Of a stretch of DNA of 12,890 nt, positions 5,795-12,890 are shown in pieces. Numbering within the stretch: position 1 is the stretch's first letter; the number at the start of each line of letters is the position of its first letter. The stretch comes from Cyclobacteriaceae bacterium (GTDB lineage: Bacteria > Bacteroidota > Bacteroidia > Cytophagales > Cyclobacteriaceae), in NCBI GenBank assembly GCA_947458795.1, contig CANHCD010000030.1, positions 1 to 12,890 on the forward strand, written 5' to 3'. Position numbers and translations under genes: made by a program. The notes below the pieces were generated by a model. That model was not told the origin of the DNA. It ran no database searches and worked only from the letters and a program-made list of their open reading frames with translations.

Positions 5795-7749
5795 AAAAGA
5801 CACTTAGCATCAACATCAGCGGTATTTTATTCCATATCGAAGAAGATGGATACGACACCCTCAAAAACTATCTCGAAAGCATCAATACCCACTTTTCCGG
5901 GTACTCCGATAGCAAAGAAATCATTTCCGACATCGAAAATCGCATTGCGGAAATCTTTCTCTCCTACTTGAAAAACAACAACCAAGTAATCACGGCAGAG
6001 AATGTCACCCGACTCATCGAAAAAATGGGGACCATTGCGGACTTCAGTGCCTTGGAGGAGAAAGAGGAAGTCGAAGAGGTATCCGAGCAAGCCAGCGATG
6101 ACTTTTACAAGTACGTCACTCCACCCAATACTGCTGATGGTGGCTACAAAAAGCTCATGCGGATGGAACACAAGAAAATCTTGGGTGGGGTCTGTGCCGG
6201 AATCGCACATTACTTCGCCATCGATGCACTTTGGATTCGATTGATCGCCATTCTCCTGCTTTTTAGTGGAAACATCAACTTCGACCTGTCTGATTTTAAC
6301 CCCTTTGGTTGGGTTGATTTTAACATTGGATTTGCAGGACTTGCAGTGGTGGCCTACATCGTTTTGTGGGTGATTCTTCCGGTATCTTATGCCAATGAAG
6401 AAAATAAGGAAATCAAAAAACTATATCGAAACCCGGATGATAAAGTCCTTGGAGGAGTTGCCAGCGGCTTAGCCGCATACTTTGGCATCAAGGAATTACT
6501 ATACGTTCGGCTTGCCTTTGTCTTACTCACCATTGCTGGAGGATCAGGTTTGGTAATTTACCTCATTCTTTGGATCATCACTCCAGTGGCGAGTTCCATC
6601 ACGGAACGCATCAAGATGAAAGGGGGAGAAATCACCTTGGATAGCATCGATTCCACGCTCAAGGAAACCATCAGTCCAGCCCCGCCCACACCTGAATCCA
6701 CCTTAAAAAAGGTGCTTATGACGCCTTTCAGAGTATTGGGGCAGGTGATCGAAGCTCTAGGTTCTGCCTTTGGTTCTCTTGGTAGATTTCTGTTAACTAT
6801 TCTGCGCCTCTTTTTTGGGCTAATCATTTTCATTCTTGGAATTACACTCGTAGGGGTTCCTTTGGTTACTTTCACCCTTTATTTGGGAGTTATTGACCCA
6901 ATCTATTACGGTACCGTGGATGTATTTCCCTTGGAAATGATTACTGAATTGGTTCCTACAGGACTAGCAGCTGCAGGACTAGGAGTACTGGCAATTCCTG
7001 GAATTGTGATCCTGATGCTCGGATTGAGCGTTTTGTCTAAGAAAAATTTGGTGGGAAGTAGGTTTGGCTTAGTTGCGCTGGCACTCTGGCTGATGTGCAT
7101 CGCCACCCTAGGATTCCAAGTTCCCCGTGTCATCGCAAAATTCAAAGAGGAAGACCGAGTGATTACCAACACTCCGCTCAGCCCAGGCCAAGGTGTACTC
7201 TTCTTAACAGTAGAAGGAGGGGATGGGGTAGAGTTTTACCAACAAGCCGTTCTTGAACTTAAAGGCACCGAAGACAGTGTCCTTACCCTAAATCAAGAAT
7301 TTTTCGCTCGAGGTCAAAGCAAGAAGCAGGCACAAGAAAATATCAAAAAGATCGCTTATAGCTATGCTGTAAAGGATTCCGTCATCACCTTTGAACGGGG
7401 ATTTGACATGAAAACCTTGGGTGCTTTCCGAGATCAAAAACTAAACCTAACCTTGGAGATTCCTTACAACAAACCGTTTATCATGGACGATAGCTTATTG
7501 GACATCCTAGAAAATACGCTGTATAAAAATGGCTACGAATGGGAAGATGTCCGTCCAGAAGCAATCTGGGTTTTCAATGAGGCCGGACTAGTGTGCTTGA
7601 CCTGCCCCGTTAAGGTCAATGGAGGAGAGCGACGCGATTGGGATTCCTTTGAATCCGAAAAAGCCCAGCTCGACTCTATAACCAAGATCCAACAGGATAG
7701 CCTAAGCAAGGCAAAACTAAAGGATGCCTATTTCTTGAAGGAAAATTAA
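5791..7749 (+). CDS. Membrane protein with two PspC domains
   Basis: A 652-residue protein. Residues 1-90 form a soluble domain (MKKTLSINISGILFHIEEDG..., SDIENRIAEIF) that precedes PspC in many Bacteroidota proteins. PspC domain 1 is at about 120-198 (KKLMRMEHKKILGGVCAGIA...VLWVILP), PspC domain 2 at about 208-267 (KKLYRNPDDKVLGGVASGLA...LILWIITP), each with the LGGV-(C/A)-(A/S)-G-(I/L)-A core and paired membrane helices. Further membrane segments lie at about 333-368, 389-413 and 425-446, followed by a C-terminal region from about 450 to 652 without membrane helices. Cysteines at 602 and 605 form a CxxC-like LTCP site (VCLTCPVKV). PspC proteins sense or counter envelope stress in the phage-shock response; here no pspA or pspF is present, so the role is inferred as PadR-controlled membrane homeostasis. 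It is expressed from the same transcript as padR (ATGA overlap) and followed by a strong terminator. Confidence 0.88.
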   Translation: MKKTLSINISGILFHIEEDGYDTLKNYLESINTHFSGYSDSKEIISDIENRIAEIFLSYLKNNNQVITAENVTRLIEKMGTIADFSALEEKEEVEEVSEQASDDFYKYVTPPNTADGGYKKLMRMEHKKILGGVCAGIAHYFAIDALWIRLIAILLLFSGNINFDLSDFNPFGWVDFNIGFAGLAVVAYIVLWVILPVSYANEENKEIKKLYRNPDDKVLGGVASGLAAYFGIKELLYVRLAFVLLTIAGGSGLVIYLILWIITPVASSITERIKMKGGEITLDSIDSTLKETISPAPPTPESTLKKVLMTPFRVLGQVIEALGSAFGSLGRFLLTILRLFFGLIIFILGITLVGVPLVTFTLYLGVIDPIYYGTVDVFPLEMITELVPTGLAAAGLGVLAIPGIVILMLGLSVLSKKNLVGSRFGLVALALWLMCIATLGFQVPRVIAKFKEEDRVITNTPLSPGQGVLFLTVEGGDGVEFYQQAVLELKGTEDSVLTLNQEFFARGQSKKQAQENIKKIAYSYAVKDSVITFERGFDMKTLGAFRDQKLNLTLEIPYNKPFIMDDSLLDILENTLYKNGYEWEDVRPEAIWVFNEAGLVCLTCPVKVNGGERRDWDSFESEKAQLDSITKIQQDSLSKAKLKDAYFLKEN

Positions 7750-7782
7750 GGACCTACTTAGAGTTTAGATTTTAGTTGACCC

Positions 7783-7847
7783 AAGTGGTCCCATCCTGTC
7801 CCGTCCCGTACTTGCGGGACGGGAAGGTGCGGGACCACTTTTTTTTT
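7783..7847 (+). terminator. Strong nested intrinsic terminator after the padR-pspC unit
   Basis: An outer 10-bp stem AAGTGGTCCC (7783-7792) / GGGACCACTT (7831-7840) encloses an inner 9-bp stem CCCGTCCCG (7800-7808) / CGGGACGGG (7815-7823) with a TACTTG loop, and is followed by nine T (7839-7847). The two stems are separated by 7-base unpaired segments on each side. It lies 33 bases past the stop of the PspC gene and 25 bases before the next start. No T-run lies on the opposite side, so it works only for plus-strand transcription. Confidence 0.88.
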
Positions 7848-7872
7848 GTACCTTCTACCAAACTTTTAAATC

Positions 7873-9270
7873 ATGGATGTTACAGCTAAATTTTTAGGTG
7901 GAGCCGGAGTAGTCACCGGTTCCAAATACTTGATTGACCTAGGAGACTTCGAGTTTCTGGTCGACTGTGGATTGTTTCAAGGAGGAAGAAAACTTCGCGA
8001 ACAAAACTGGGATGACTTCCCAATGCCGCTGCAAGACTTGGAAGCAGTGGTCCTCACCCATGCACACTTGGATCACATCGGCTACTTGCCTCGATTGGTT
8101 CAGCAAGGGTTTAAAGGCCCGATTTATTGCACCGAGGCCACGGCATCGCTAGCCAAAATCTTACTCCTTGACTCCGGGAAGCTCCAAGAGGAAGAAGCAG
8201 AATATGCCCGCAAAAAAGGCTATTCCCGCCACGAGAACCCACAGCCCCTCTACACCAAAGCAGATGCAGAGGCTGTTTTTCCGCAATTCGTCCCTCAGCC
8301 CTTCGAAAAACCCTTTCGCATTCATCCTGCGGTAACAGTGACCTTTTTCCATGCAGGCCACATTCTTGGTGCCTCCATCGTCAAATTCCTGATTCAGGGA
8401 GAACACCAAACCAAAAGGCTTGTATTTTCAGGCGACTTGGGGCGCTACAAAGACCCGCTCCTTTTCCCTCCCACTCGAATACCAAAAGCAGATATCCTGT
8501 GGATCGAATCCACCTATGGAGATCGAAAATCGGCCAACACAAAACCTGAAGAAGAAATGGCCCGCGCCATTCGAGATACCTTTGACCGCGGAGGTTTGGT
8601 CATCATCCCTGCCTTTGCCGTAGGGCGAACCCAGCTCCTACTCTACCACCTCTACCAATTGATGGAAAAAGGGAAAATTCCAAAGGTGCCCATCTTTACC
8701 GATAGCCCCATGGCCATCGATGCGACGCAACTGTACCTAGACTACAGCAAGGACCACCGCCTTGGCGCCATGCTTCAGGAAGATGAACATGCATTTAAGC
8801 ACCCTCACCTGCATTATTACCAGAAAAAAGAAGAGTCCATGTCCCTCAATACTTATAACGGGAAGGCAATTATCATTTCTGCAAGCGGCATGGCTACAGG
8901 TGGTCGGATCCTACATCACCTCTTCCACCACCTTCCCCATGAGAAAAATGGGGTGATCATCGTGGGTTACCAAGCTCAAGAAACCCGTGGCAGAAGACTA
9001 CTTGATGGGGATCCCATCATCCGAATCTATGGCGATGAAGTTCCCGTACGCGCCAAGGTATATCCAATAGAAGGTCTCTCTGCACATGCGGACCAGGAGG
9101 AACTGATGGACTGGGCGGAGGGATTTACCGAGAAACCCAAATACACCTTTGTGGTGCATGGGGAACCCAAAAGCGCTGAGGCCCTAGCCTACAAACTCAA
9201 GGAGGAATTGGGATGGAATACCCTGCTGCCCAACTACCTGGAATCCTTCGTCTTGTTTGAGGGGATTTAA
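7873..9270 (+). CDS. MBL-fold/beta-CASP/RMMBL hydrolase (RNA-processing type)
   Basis: A 465-residue soluble protein, normal length for bacterial CPSF-like beta-CASP enzymes. Seen: metal ligands in THAHLDH (H63, H65, D67, H68), HAGHILG (H163), SGDLG (D188) and VVHGE (H429); the beta-CASP region from about 205 to 385 with WIESTYGDR (E212 as the motif A acid), PAFAVGRTQ (246-254), FTDSPMA (275-281) and SASGMATGGR (336-345); and the RMMBL C-terminal domain with IEGLSAHAD (H405). Enzymes of this family (Thermus TTHA0252 type, related to eukaryotic CPSF73 and to RNase J) use two zinc ions to cut RNA endonucleolytically. RNA as the substrate here is inferred from the family. All catalytic residues are present, so the enzyme should be active. 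The start ATG gives the canonical MDVTAKFLGGAGVVTGS. The gene stands alone between two terminators, so it is probably monocistronic with a promoter in the 25-bp gap or inside the preceding terminator flank. Confidence 0.92.
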   Translation: MDVTAKFLGGAGVVTGSKYLIDLGDFEFLVDCGLFQGGRKLREQNWDDFPMPLQDLEAVVLTHAHLDHIGYLPRLVQQGFKGPIYCTEATASLAKILLLDSGKLQEEEAEYARKKGYSRHENPQPLYTKADAEAVFPQFVPQPFEKPFRIHPAVTVTFFHAGHILGASIVKFLIQGEHQTKRLVFSGDLGRYKDPLLFPPTRIPKADILWIESTYGDRKSANTKPEEEMARAIRDTFDRGGLVIIPAFAVGRTQLLLYHLYQLMEKGKIPKVPIFTDSPMAIDATQLYLDYSKDHRLGAMLQEDEHAFKHPHLHYYQKKEESMSLNTYNGKAIIISASGMATGGRILHHLFHHLPHEKNGVIIVGYQAQETRGRRLLDGDPIIRIYGDEVPVRAKVYPIEGLSAHADQEELMDWAEGFTEKPKYTFVVHGEPKSAEALAYKLKEELGWNTLLPNYLESFVLFEGI

Positions 9271-9284
9271 AGCTCGAAGCCAGT

Positions 9285-9327
9285 AAAAAAAAAGAGCCTT
9301 GAGAACGGATGTTCCCAAGGCTCTTTT
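9285..9327. terminator. Bidirectional terminator shared by the MBL hydrolase and clpC
   Basis: AAAGAGCCTTG (9291-9301) pairs with CAAGGCTCTTT (9316-9326); an inner GAAC/GTTC stem (9303-9306 with 9311-9314) closes a GGAT loop, with one A-C mismatch between the stems. The A-run at 9285-9293 serves as a T-run on the minus strand and TTTT at 9324-9327 on the plus strand. It lies between the convergent stops at 9270 and 9344, so it can end both transcripts. Confidence 0.88.
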
Positions 9328-9343
9328 CTTATCATTCAAACGA

Positions 9344-11878
9344 TTAATCCGCTTTCTCTTTTTTGGTTACCGATAGCGAAAGCTCAGTGGCTTCATCCAC
9401 ATAATCGGCAATAATCACGTCGCCCTCAGACAAATCACCCTTCAAAATCTCTTCGGCAATCGCGTCTTCCAAATACTTCTGGATGGCACGATTCAAAGGT
9501 CTTGCTCCATACTGCTGGTCATAGCCTTTGTTGGCCAAGAAGTCTTTCGCCTTCTCAGTAAGTTCGATTTTGTAGCCCAAATCCGTGATTCTGTGGAACA
9601 ACTTCCCAAGGCTGATGTCGATAATTTTGAAAATATCTTCCTTGCTCAAGGAGTTAAACACGACCACATCGTCCAAGCGGTTAAGAAACTCTGGACTAAA
9701 GGCCTTCTTCAAGGCGGATTGAATGGTGGACTTCATGATTTCATCCATGTTGTCGGCCTTGGCACGGTTGGCAAAGCCAATACCCGCACCAAAGTCCTTC
9801 AAGTCACGTACCCCAATATTGGAGGTCATGATGATGATGGTATTTCGGAAATCTACGCGTCTACCCAATCCATCCGTCAAGATGCCGTCGTCCAACACCT
9901 GAAGTAGGATATTGAATACATCAGGGTGCGCTTTTTCGATTTCATCCAGCAGGACTACAGAATACGGCTTGCGACGCACCTTTTCGGTAAGCTGTCCACC
10001 CTCTTCATAACCCACATAGCCTGGAGGTGCTCCCACCAATCGAGAAACGGAGAATTTCTCCATGTATTCCGACATGTCGATGCGAATCAGGGAATCTTCC
10101 TTGTCAAACAAGTAGGTGGCAAGCGTTTTGGCTAGTTCTGTCTTTCCAACTCCAGTAGGGCCAAGGAATATAAAGGAGCCGATCGGCTTCTTTGGATCCT
10201 TCAGTCCTACACGCGTACGCTGAATGGCTTTGGTCAATTTCTTAATTGCCTCTTCCTGACCGATTACTCTACCCTTTAGCTCCTCGCCCATGTTGAGCAA
10301 TTTGTTACCCTCTTTTTGTCCAATTCGCTTGGCTGGAATTCCGGTCATCATCGCAATTACTTCCGCTACATGTTCCTCATCCACGGTAAAGCGCTTGGTC
10401 TTACTTTCGTCCTCCCACTTCACCTTGGCTTCGTCTAGCTGCTCCAGGAGTTTCTTTTCCTTGTCGCGAAGCTGTGCAGCTTCCTCATACTTCTGAGACT
10501 TAACCACACGGTTTTTCTCCGCCTTGATATTTTCTACTTCAGACTCCAAGCGCAAGATATCCTCAGGAACATTGATGTTCATGATGTGTACCCGAGCTCC
10601 CGCTTCATCCAAGACGTCAATGGCCTTGTCCGGAAGGAAACGATCGGAAATGTAACGATCTGATAGCTTCACACATCCTTCAATGGCAGCATCGGTGTAG
10701 ATGACATTGTGGTGGTCTTCGTATTTGTCTTTGATGTTATTCAAGATTTGGATGGTCTCTTCTGGGGAGGTGGCATCCACCATCACCATTTGGAAACGAC
10801 GCGCCAAGGCGCCATCCTTCTCAATGTATTGTCTGTATTCGTCCAAGGTCGTGGCTCCGATGCACTGGATTTCTCCACGTGCCAAGGCAGGCTTAAACAT
10901 GTTGGAGGCATCCAAAGAACCGGAAGCTCCACCTGCGCCTACTATCGTATGCAATTCATCAATGAATAGGATGACGTTCGGGGATTTTTCCAGCTCGTTC
11001 ATCACGGCCTTCATGCGCTCCTCAAACTGACCTCTGTACTTGGTGCCTGCCACCAAGGAAGCAAGGTCCAAAGTGACTACCCGCTTGTTGAATAGGATTC
11101 GGGAAACCTTCTTTTGTACGATTCGCAAGGCCAAACCCTCGGCGATGGCTGTTTTACCCACGCCTGGCTCACCAATCAAAATCGGATTGTTTTTCTTTCT
11201 ACGCGAAAGGATCTGAGCTACTCGCTCAATTTCTTTTTCTCTACCGATGATGGGATCCAACTTATCGTCTTCTGCCATCTTGGTGAGGTCGCGACCAAAA
11301 TTATCTAAAACCGGTGTACGGGATTTTTCAGCTCCTGGCTTGTTGGCTCCGCCTCCAGAAGAGGAGGATGAACCAAATAGTTTGGATCCATCTTCATCCC
11401 CATCTTCGGCTTCCGCTCGTGCTTTGGGTGTGGAACTGCTGTCCGACTGCATTTCAAGCATTTCCTTGATGCTGTCGTAGTTGACCTCAAACTTATTTAA
11501 AATCTGTGTGGCTATATTATCTTCATCGCGAAGGATAGAAAGCAGCAAGTGCTCGGTACCAATCAGCTGACTCTTGAAGATTTTTGCTTCCAAATAGGTG
11601 ATTTTCAATACTTTTTCAGACTGCCTCGTCAATGGAATATTGGCCATATTTTTCACATTGTGGTTGGCCGTACCTTTTACCGCCCGCTCAATCGCAGCCC
11701 GTAATTCATCCATGGGTATGCCTAGCTTTTTCAATATGGAAACAGCTACGCCTTCTCCCTCTCGGATCATCCCCAATAAGAGGTGCTCTGTGCCAATGTA
11801 ATCGTGTCCCAGACGAAGGGCCTCTTCGCGGCTGAGAGAGATTACCTCTTTGACTCTGTTCGAAAATTTTGCTTCCAT
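9344..11878 (-). CDS. clpC: ATP-dependent Clp protease ATPase subunit ClpC
   Basis: An 844-residue HSP100 AAA+ unfoldase. Order: two Clp_N repeats (about 3-145, each with IGTEHLLL), a low-complexity Ser/Gly/acidic linker (about 145-190), AAA-1 with Walker A GEPGVGKT (236-243, K242) and Walker B ILFIDE (D307/E308), a UVR-type middle domain (about 455-490, KSQKYEEAAQLRDKEKKLLEQ) that marks ClpC rather than ClpA or ClpB, AAA-2 with Walker A GPTGVGKT (573-580, K579) and Walker B VVLLDE (D645/E646), the ClpP-docking IGF tripeptide (700-702), and the sensor-2 GAR (791-793). It forms hexamers that unfold proteins and feed them to ClpP in the cytosol. No ctsR, mcsA or mcsB genes are adjacent, unlike Firmicutes, so control must differ. 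The start ATG gives the standard MEAKFSNRVKEVI. It lies 75 bp downstream of the WbqC gene on the same strand and ends at a bidirectional terminator. I see no truncation or missing key residue. Confidence 0.97.
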   Translation of the reverse strand: MEAKFSNRVKEVISLSREEALRLGHDYIGTEHLLLGMIREGEGVAVSILKKLGIPMDELRAAIERAVKGTANHNVKNMANIPLTRQSEKVLKITYLEAKIFKSQLIGTEHLLLSILRDEDNIATQILNKFEVNYDSIKEMLEMQSDSSSTPKARAEAEDGDEDGSKLFGSSSSSGGGANKPGAEKSRTPVLDNFGRDLTKMAEDDKLDPIIGREKEIERVAQILSRRKKNNPILIGEPGVGKTAIAEGLALRIVQKKVSRILFNKRVVTLDLASLVAGTKYRGQFEERMKAVMNELEKSPNVILFIDELHTIVGAGGASGSLDASNMFKPALARGEIQCIGATTLDEYRQYIEKDGALARRFQMVMVDATSPEETIQILNNIKDKYEDHHNVIYTDAAIEGCVKLSDRYISDRFLPDKAIDVLDEAGARVHIMNINVPEDILRLESEVENIKAEKNRVVKSQKYEEAAQLRDKEKKLLEQLDEAKVKWEDESKTKRFTVDEEHVAEVIAMMTGIPAKRIGQKEGNKLLNMGEELKGRVIGQEEAIKKLTKAIQRTRVGLKDPKKPIGSFIFLGPTGVGKTELAKTLATYLFDKEDSLIRIDMSEYMEKFSVSRLVGAPPGYVGYEEGGQLTEKVRRKPYSVVLLDEIEKAHPDVFNILLQVLDDGILTDGLGRRVDFRNTIIIMTSNIGVRDLKDFGAGIGFANRAKADNMDEIMKSTIQSALKKAFSPEFLNRLDDVVVFNSLSKEDIFKIIDISLGKLFHRITDLGYKIELTEKAKDFLANKGYDQQYGARPLNRAIQKYLEDAIAEEILKGDLSEGDVIIADYVDEATELSLSVTKKEKAD

Positions 11879-11915
11879 TTAACCCTTTTCTGATTGTAAG
11901 ATGAATGTTGAGTCT

Positions 11916-11944
11916 ATGATACCAATTTTGTTTTAAAAACGCAA
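11916..11944 (-). promoter_or_regulatory. Candidate promoter of clpC
   Basis: On the minus strand TTGCGT (11944-11939) and TATCAT (11921-11916) are 17 bp apart, a sigma-70-like spacing, in the AT-rich gap before clpC. Transcription would begin about 30 bases before the ATG. Bacteroidota housekeeping promoters usually follow TTG and TAnnTTTG instead, and no such pair is found here, so this is tentative. No CIRCE element is visible. Confidence 0.3.
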
Positions 11945-11953
11945 TTGATTGAC

Positions 11954-12583
11954 TTATTGTTCGTGTTTTTTTTGAGAATTAGCAAGCAAATCATCAGCCG
12001 CTCCCCCCAAACAGAATAATAAGTCCAGTATCGAAAGGTTAGGGACAAAGTTTAGGCCAAAATTTTGCCCATATGCTACCTCCTGGTAAAAGGGGCGATC
12101 CAAATAGCTGCCCGAGGGTACAATTTGCCCCCTTAAGTCGATTACATCGGCTGGAAGCCCTTCTTGACCCACTAGGGTTAGTTTGACAGGCCAGCGAAGT
12201 AACTTCAGACAGATTGTCAGCAAATTCAAATTCAACTCCCAAAGTTGTGTATCTCCTCGTTTGTATGCAGCTTCAAAGTATGGAAAAAAGTATTCGAAAA
12301 ACGGGGATTTTCCGTACCCGCTTTGAATTCCTCGCAAGTGGTTGCTCAGCCAATTTTGGTCGGCATCAATACAAACCTCAGCCAAGGAGATTCGTGGTCG
12401 CCTTCCTTGAATGGGTACACTCAAGGTATGCACCTTATTGGCAAGTAATAGGGAGGTTCGGTTGAAATAGGACTGCCTGGTGTATCGGTCTCCAGGAAAT
12501 AGAAACAGCTCATCCACTCCCCTCAGCACCGTAAAGTACTCCAGGCAAGGTAGGTAGTGGAGGTCTAGGGCAATGCGTTTCAC
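11954..12583 (-). CDS. WbqC-family protein
   Basis: With a GTG start at 12583 the protein has 209 residues and begins MKRIALDLHYLPCLEYF, as is usual for the WbqC-like family. Further family landmarks are GDRYTRQSYFNRT (about 31-43), the LSVPIQG strand (54-60), WLSNHLRGIQSGYGKSPFFEYFF (about 77-99; conserved W, R, Y and SPFFEY), and LWELNLNLL (113-121). Members are soluble, about 200-240 residues; the name comes from an O-antigen locus and some are proposed to act in sugar or nucleotide-sugar modification, but the biochemical role is not established. The frame stays open to an ATG at 12643, which would add MVSIPYFVFRISYFLSLPLP. Those residues are encoded by heptanucleotide repeat DNA and look unlike the family, so I prefer the GTG start. 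Upstream of it lies the repeat locus, so the gene is probably the first of a possible WbqC-clpC transcript; no terminator is seen between the two. Confidence 0.8.
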   Translation of the reverse strand: MKRIALDLHYLPCLEYFTVLRGVDELFLFPGDRYTRQSYFNRTSLLLANKVHTLSVPIQGRRPRISLAEVCIDADQNWLSNHLRGIQSGYGKSPFFEYFFPYFEAAYKRGDTQLWELNLNLLTICLKLLRWPVKLTLVGQEGLPADVIDLRGQIVPSGSYLDRPFYQEVAYGQNFGLNFVPNLSILDLLFCLGGAADDLLANSQKKHEQ

Positions 12584-12601
12584 AGGAAGGGGTAGGGATA
12601 G

Positions 12602-12629
12602 AAAGTACGAGATACGAAATACGAAGTAC
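12602..12629 (-). repeat. Short heptanucleotide array (GAAGTAC-type)
   Basis: Four units at exact 7-bp steps: AAAGTAC, GAGATAC, GAAATAC, GAAGTAC. They are the reverse complement of the GTACTTC-type units at 12736-12825, so the two arrays face each other about 107 bp apart. The array overlaps the disputed N-terminal extension of the WbqC frame. Confidence 0.7.
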
Positions 12630-12658
12630 GGAATCGAAACCAATGTCGAAGGTCCAAG

Positions 12659-12681
12659 GGAGGTACAATGTACCAGGAACC
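12659..12681 (+). repeat. 23-bp direct repeat, copy 1, with internal palindrome
   Basis: The 23 bases are identical to those at 12868-12890. The copy contains GGTAC-AAT-GTACC, a perfect 5-bp inverted repeat (12662-12674), and ends in AGGAACC. Both copies are preceded by AATGTCGAA at a variable distance, which suggests a longer, decayed repeat unit of about 209 bp. Confidence 0.8.
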
Positions 12682-12735
12682 AAGTACAAAGTAGAGATTC
12701 GTATTGGGATTAAAGTTCTGGTATTTAAGGATCTT

Positions 12736-12825
12736 GGTACTTCGTACTTGGTACTTGGTACTTAGTACTTAGTACTTCGTACAACTTTCAGCGTCTTGAT
12801 ACTTGATACTAGTTACTTGATACTT
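12736..12825 (+). repeat. Heptanucleotide tandem array (GTACTTN / GATACTT)
   Basis: Six consecutive units of GTACTTN (N = C, G, G, A, A, C) run from 12737 to 12778, followed by GTAC. After a diverged stretch, four more units (GATACTT, GATACTA, GTTACTT, GATACTT) occupy 12798-12825 in the same 7-bp register. No open gene crosses the array on either strand. Confidence 0.85.
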
Positions 12826-12833
12826 TTTCTAAT

Positions 12834-12854
12834 GTCGAACGCTGAACGCCGATT
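12834..12854 (+). repeat. Second heptamer family (GTCGAAC, GCTGAAC, GCCGATT)
   Basis: Three units of a different but internally similar heptamer follow the GTACTTN array and remain in its 7-bp register. A related GTCGAAG, GTCCAAG pair occurs at 12645-12658. The units are degenerate, so the call rests on spacing plus partial identity. Confidence 0.45.
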
Positions 12855-12867
12855 GAAGAATTAAGTA

Positions 12868-12890
12868 GGAGGTACAATGTACCAGGAACC
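12868..12890 (+). repeat. 23-bp direct repeat, copy 2, cut by the window end
   Basis: It matches copy 1 at 12659-12681 over all 23 bases up to the last base of the window, so the true repeat may be longer. The start-to-start distance is 209 bp. Confidence 0.8.

Noticed and set aside
9593..11801. Multiple open frames of 64-109 codons opposite clpC
   Set aside because: clpC is certain from its motifs, and these frames only reflect its codon composition.
12214..12465. Plus-strand frames of 67-83 codons opposite the WbqC gene
   Set aside because: They are antisense to a recognised family protein, and nothing in their translation suggests a real product.
12602..12890. CRISPR array
   Set aside because: The repeats are 7 bp and contiguous with no spacers; the 23-bp repeat occurs only twice, 209 bp apart, and no cas gene is present.

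Overview
The window reads as chromosomal DNA of a Bacteroidota bacterium, most likely Cytophagales (Cyclobacteriaceae-like). This is an inference from gene content: a secreted C25 (gingipain-type) peptidase related to PorU-like proteins, a WbqC-family protein, a PspC protein with the N-terminal domain common in Bacteroidota, a ClpC-type ATPase, and start codons that mostly lack Shine-Dalgarno sequences. There are no rRNA or tRNA genes, insertion sequences, phage genes or CRISPR arrays in view.

Layout, left to right. (1) 1-405: C-terminal end of an unidentified + strand gene cut by the window edge. (2) 473-1618 (-): a cystathionine gamma-synthase/gamma-lyase family enzyme with its own terminator. 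(3) 1739-2843 (+): a short unit with a TVP38/VTT-domain membrane protein followed by a small VOC/bleomycin-resistance-like protein. (4) 2908-5016 (-): an exported C25 peptidase of 702 residues without a T9SS sorting domain. (5) 5017-5440: a 424-bp AT-rich spacer with dyads and a direct repeat, probably the control region of the next unit. (6) 5441-7749 (+): a PadR regulator overlapping by ATGA a large membrane protein with two PspC domains, closed by a strong nested terminator. (7) 7873-9270 (+): a metallo-beta-lactamase/beta-CASP RNA-processing-type hydrolase, sharing a bidirectional terminator with (8) 9344-11878 (-): ClpC. (9) 11954-12583 (-): a WbqC-family protein. (10) 12584-12890: a repeat-rich intergenic locus built on a 7-bp period, with a 23-bp direct repeat.

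The genes do not form one pathway. Transcription units are short and often convergent, and several are separated by terminators that can be read directly. The most coherent functional unit is padR-pspC, a likely envelope-stress or membrane-homeostasis module with its own regulator. ClpC should partner a ClpP encoded elsewhere, because the ClpP-docking tripeptide is present. The least explained DNA is the heptanucleotide repeat locus at the right end and the spacer upstream of padR. I see no clear evidence of a wholly new multi-gene system.
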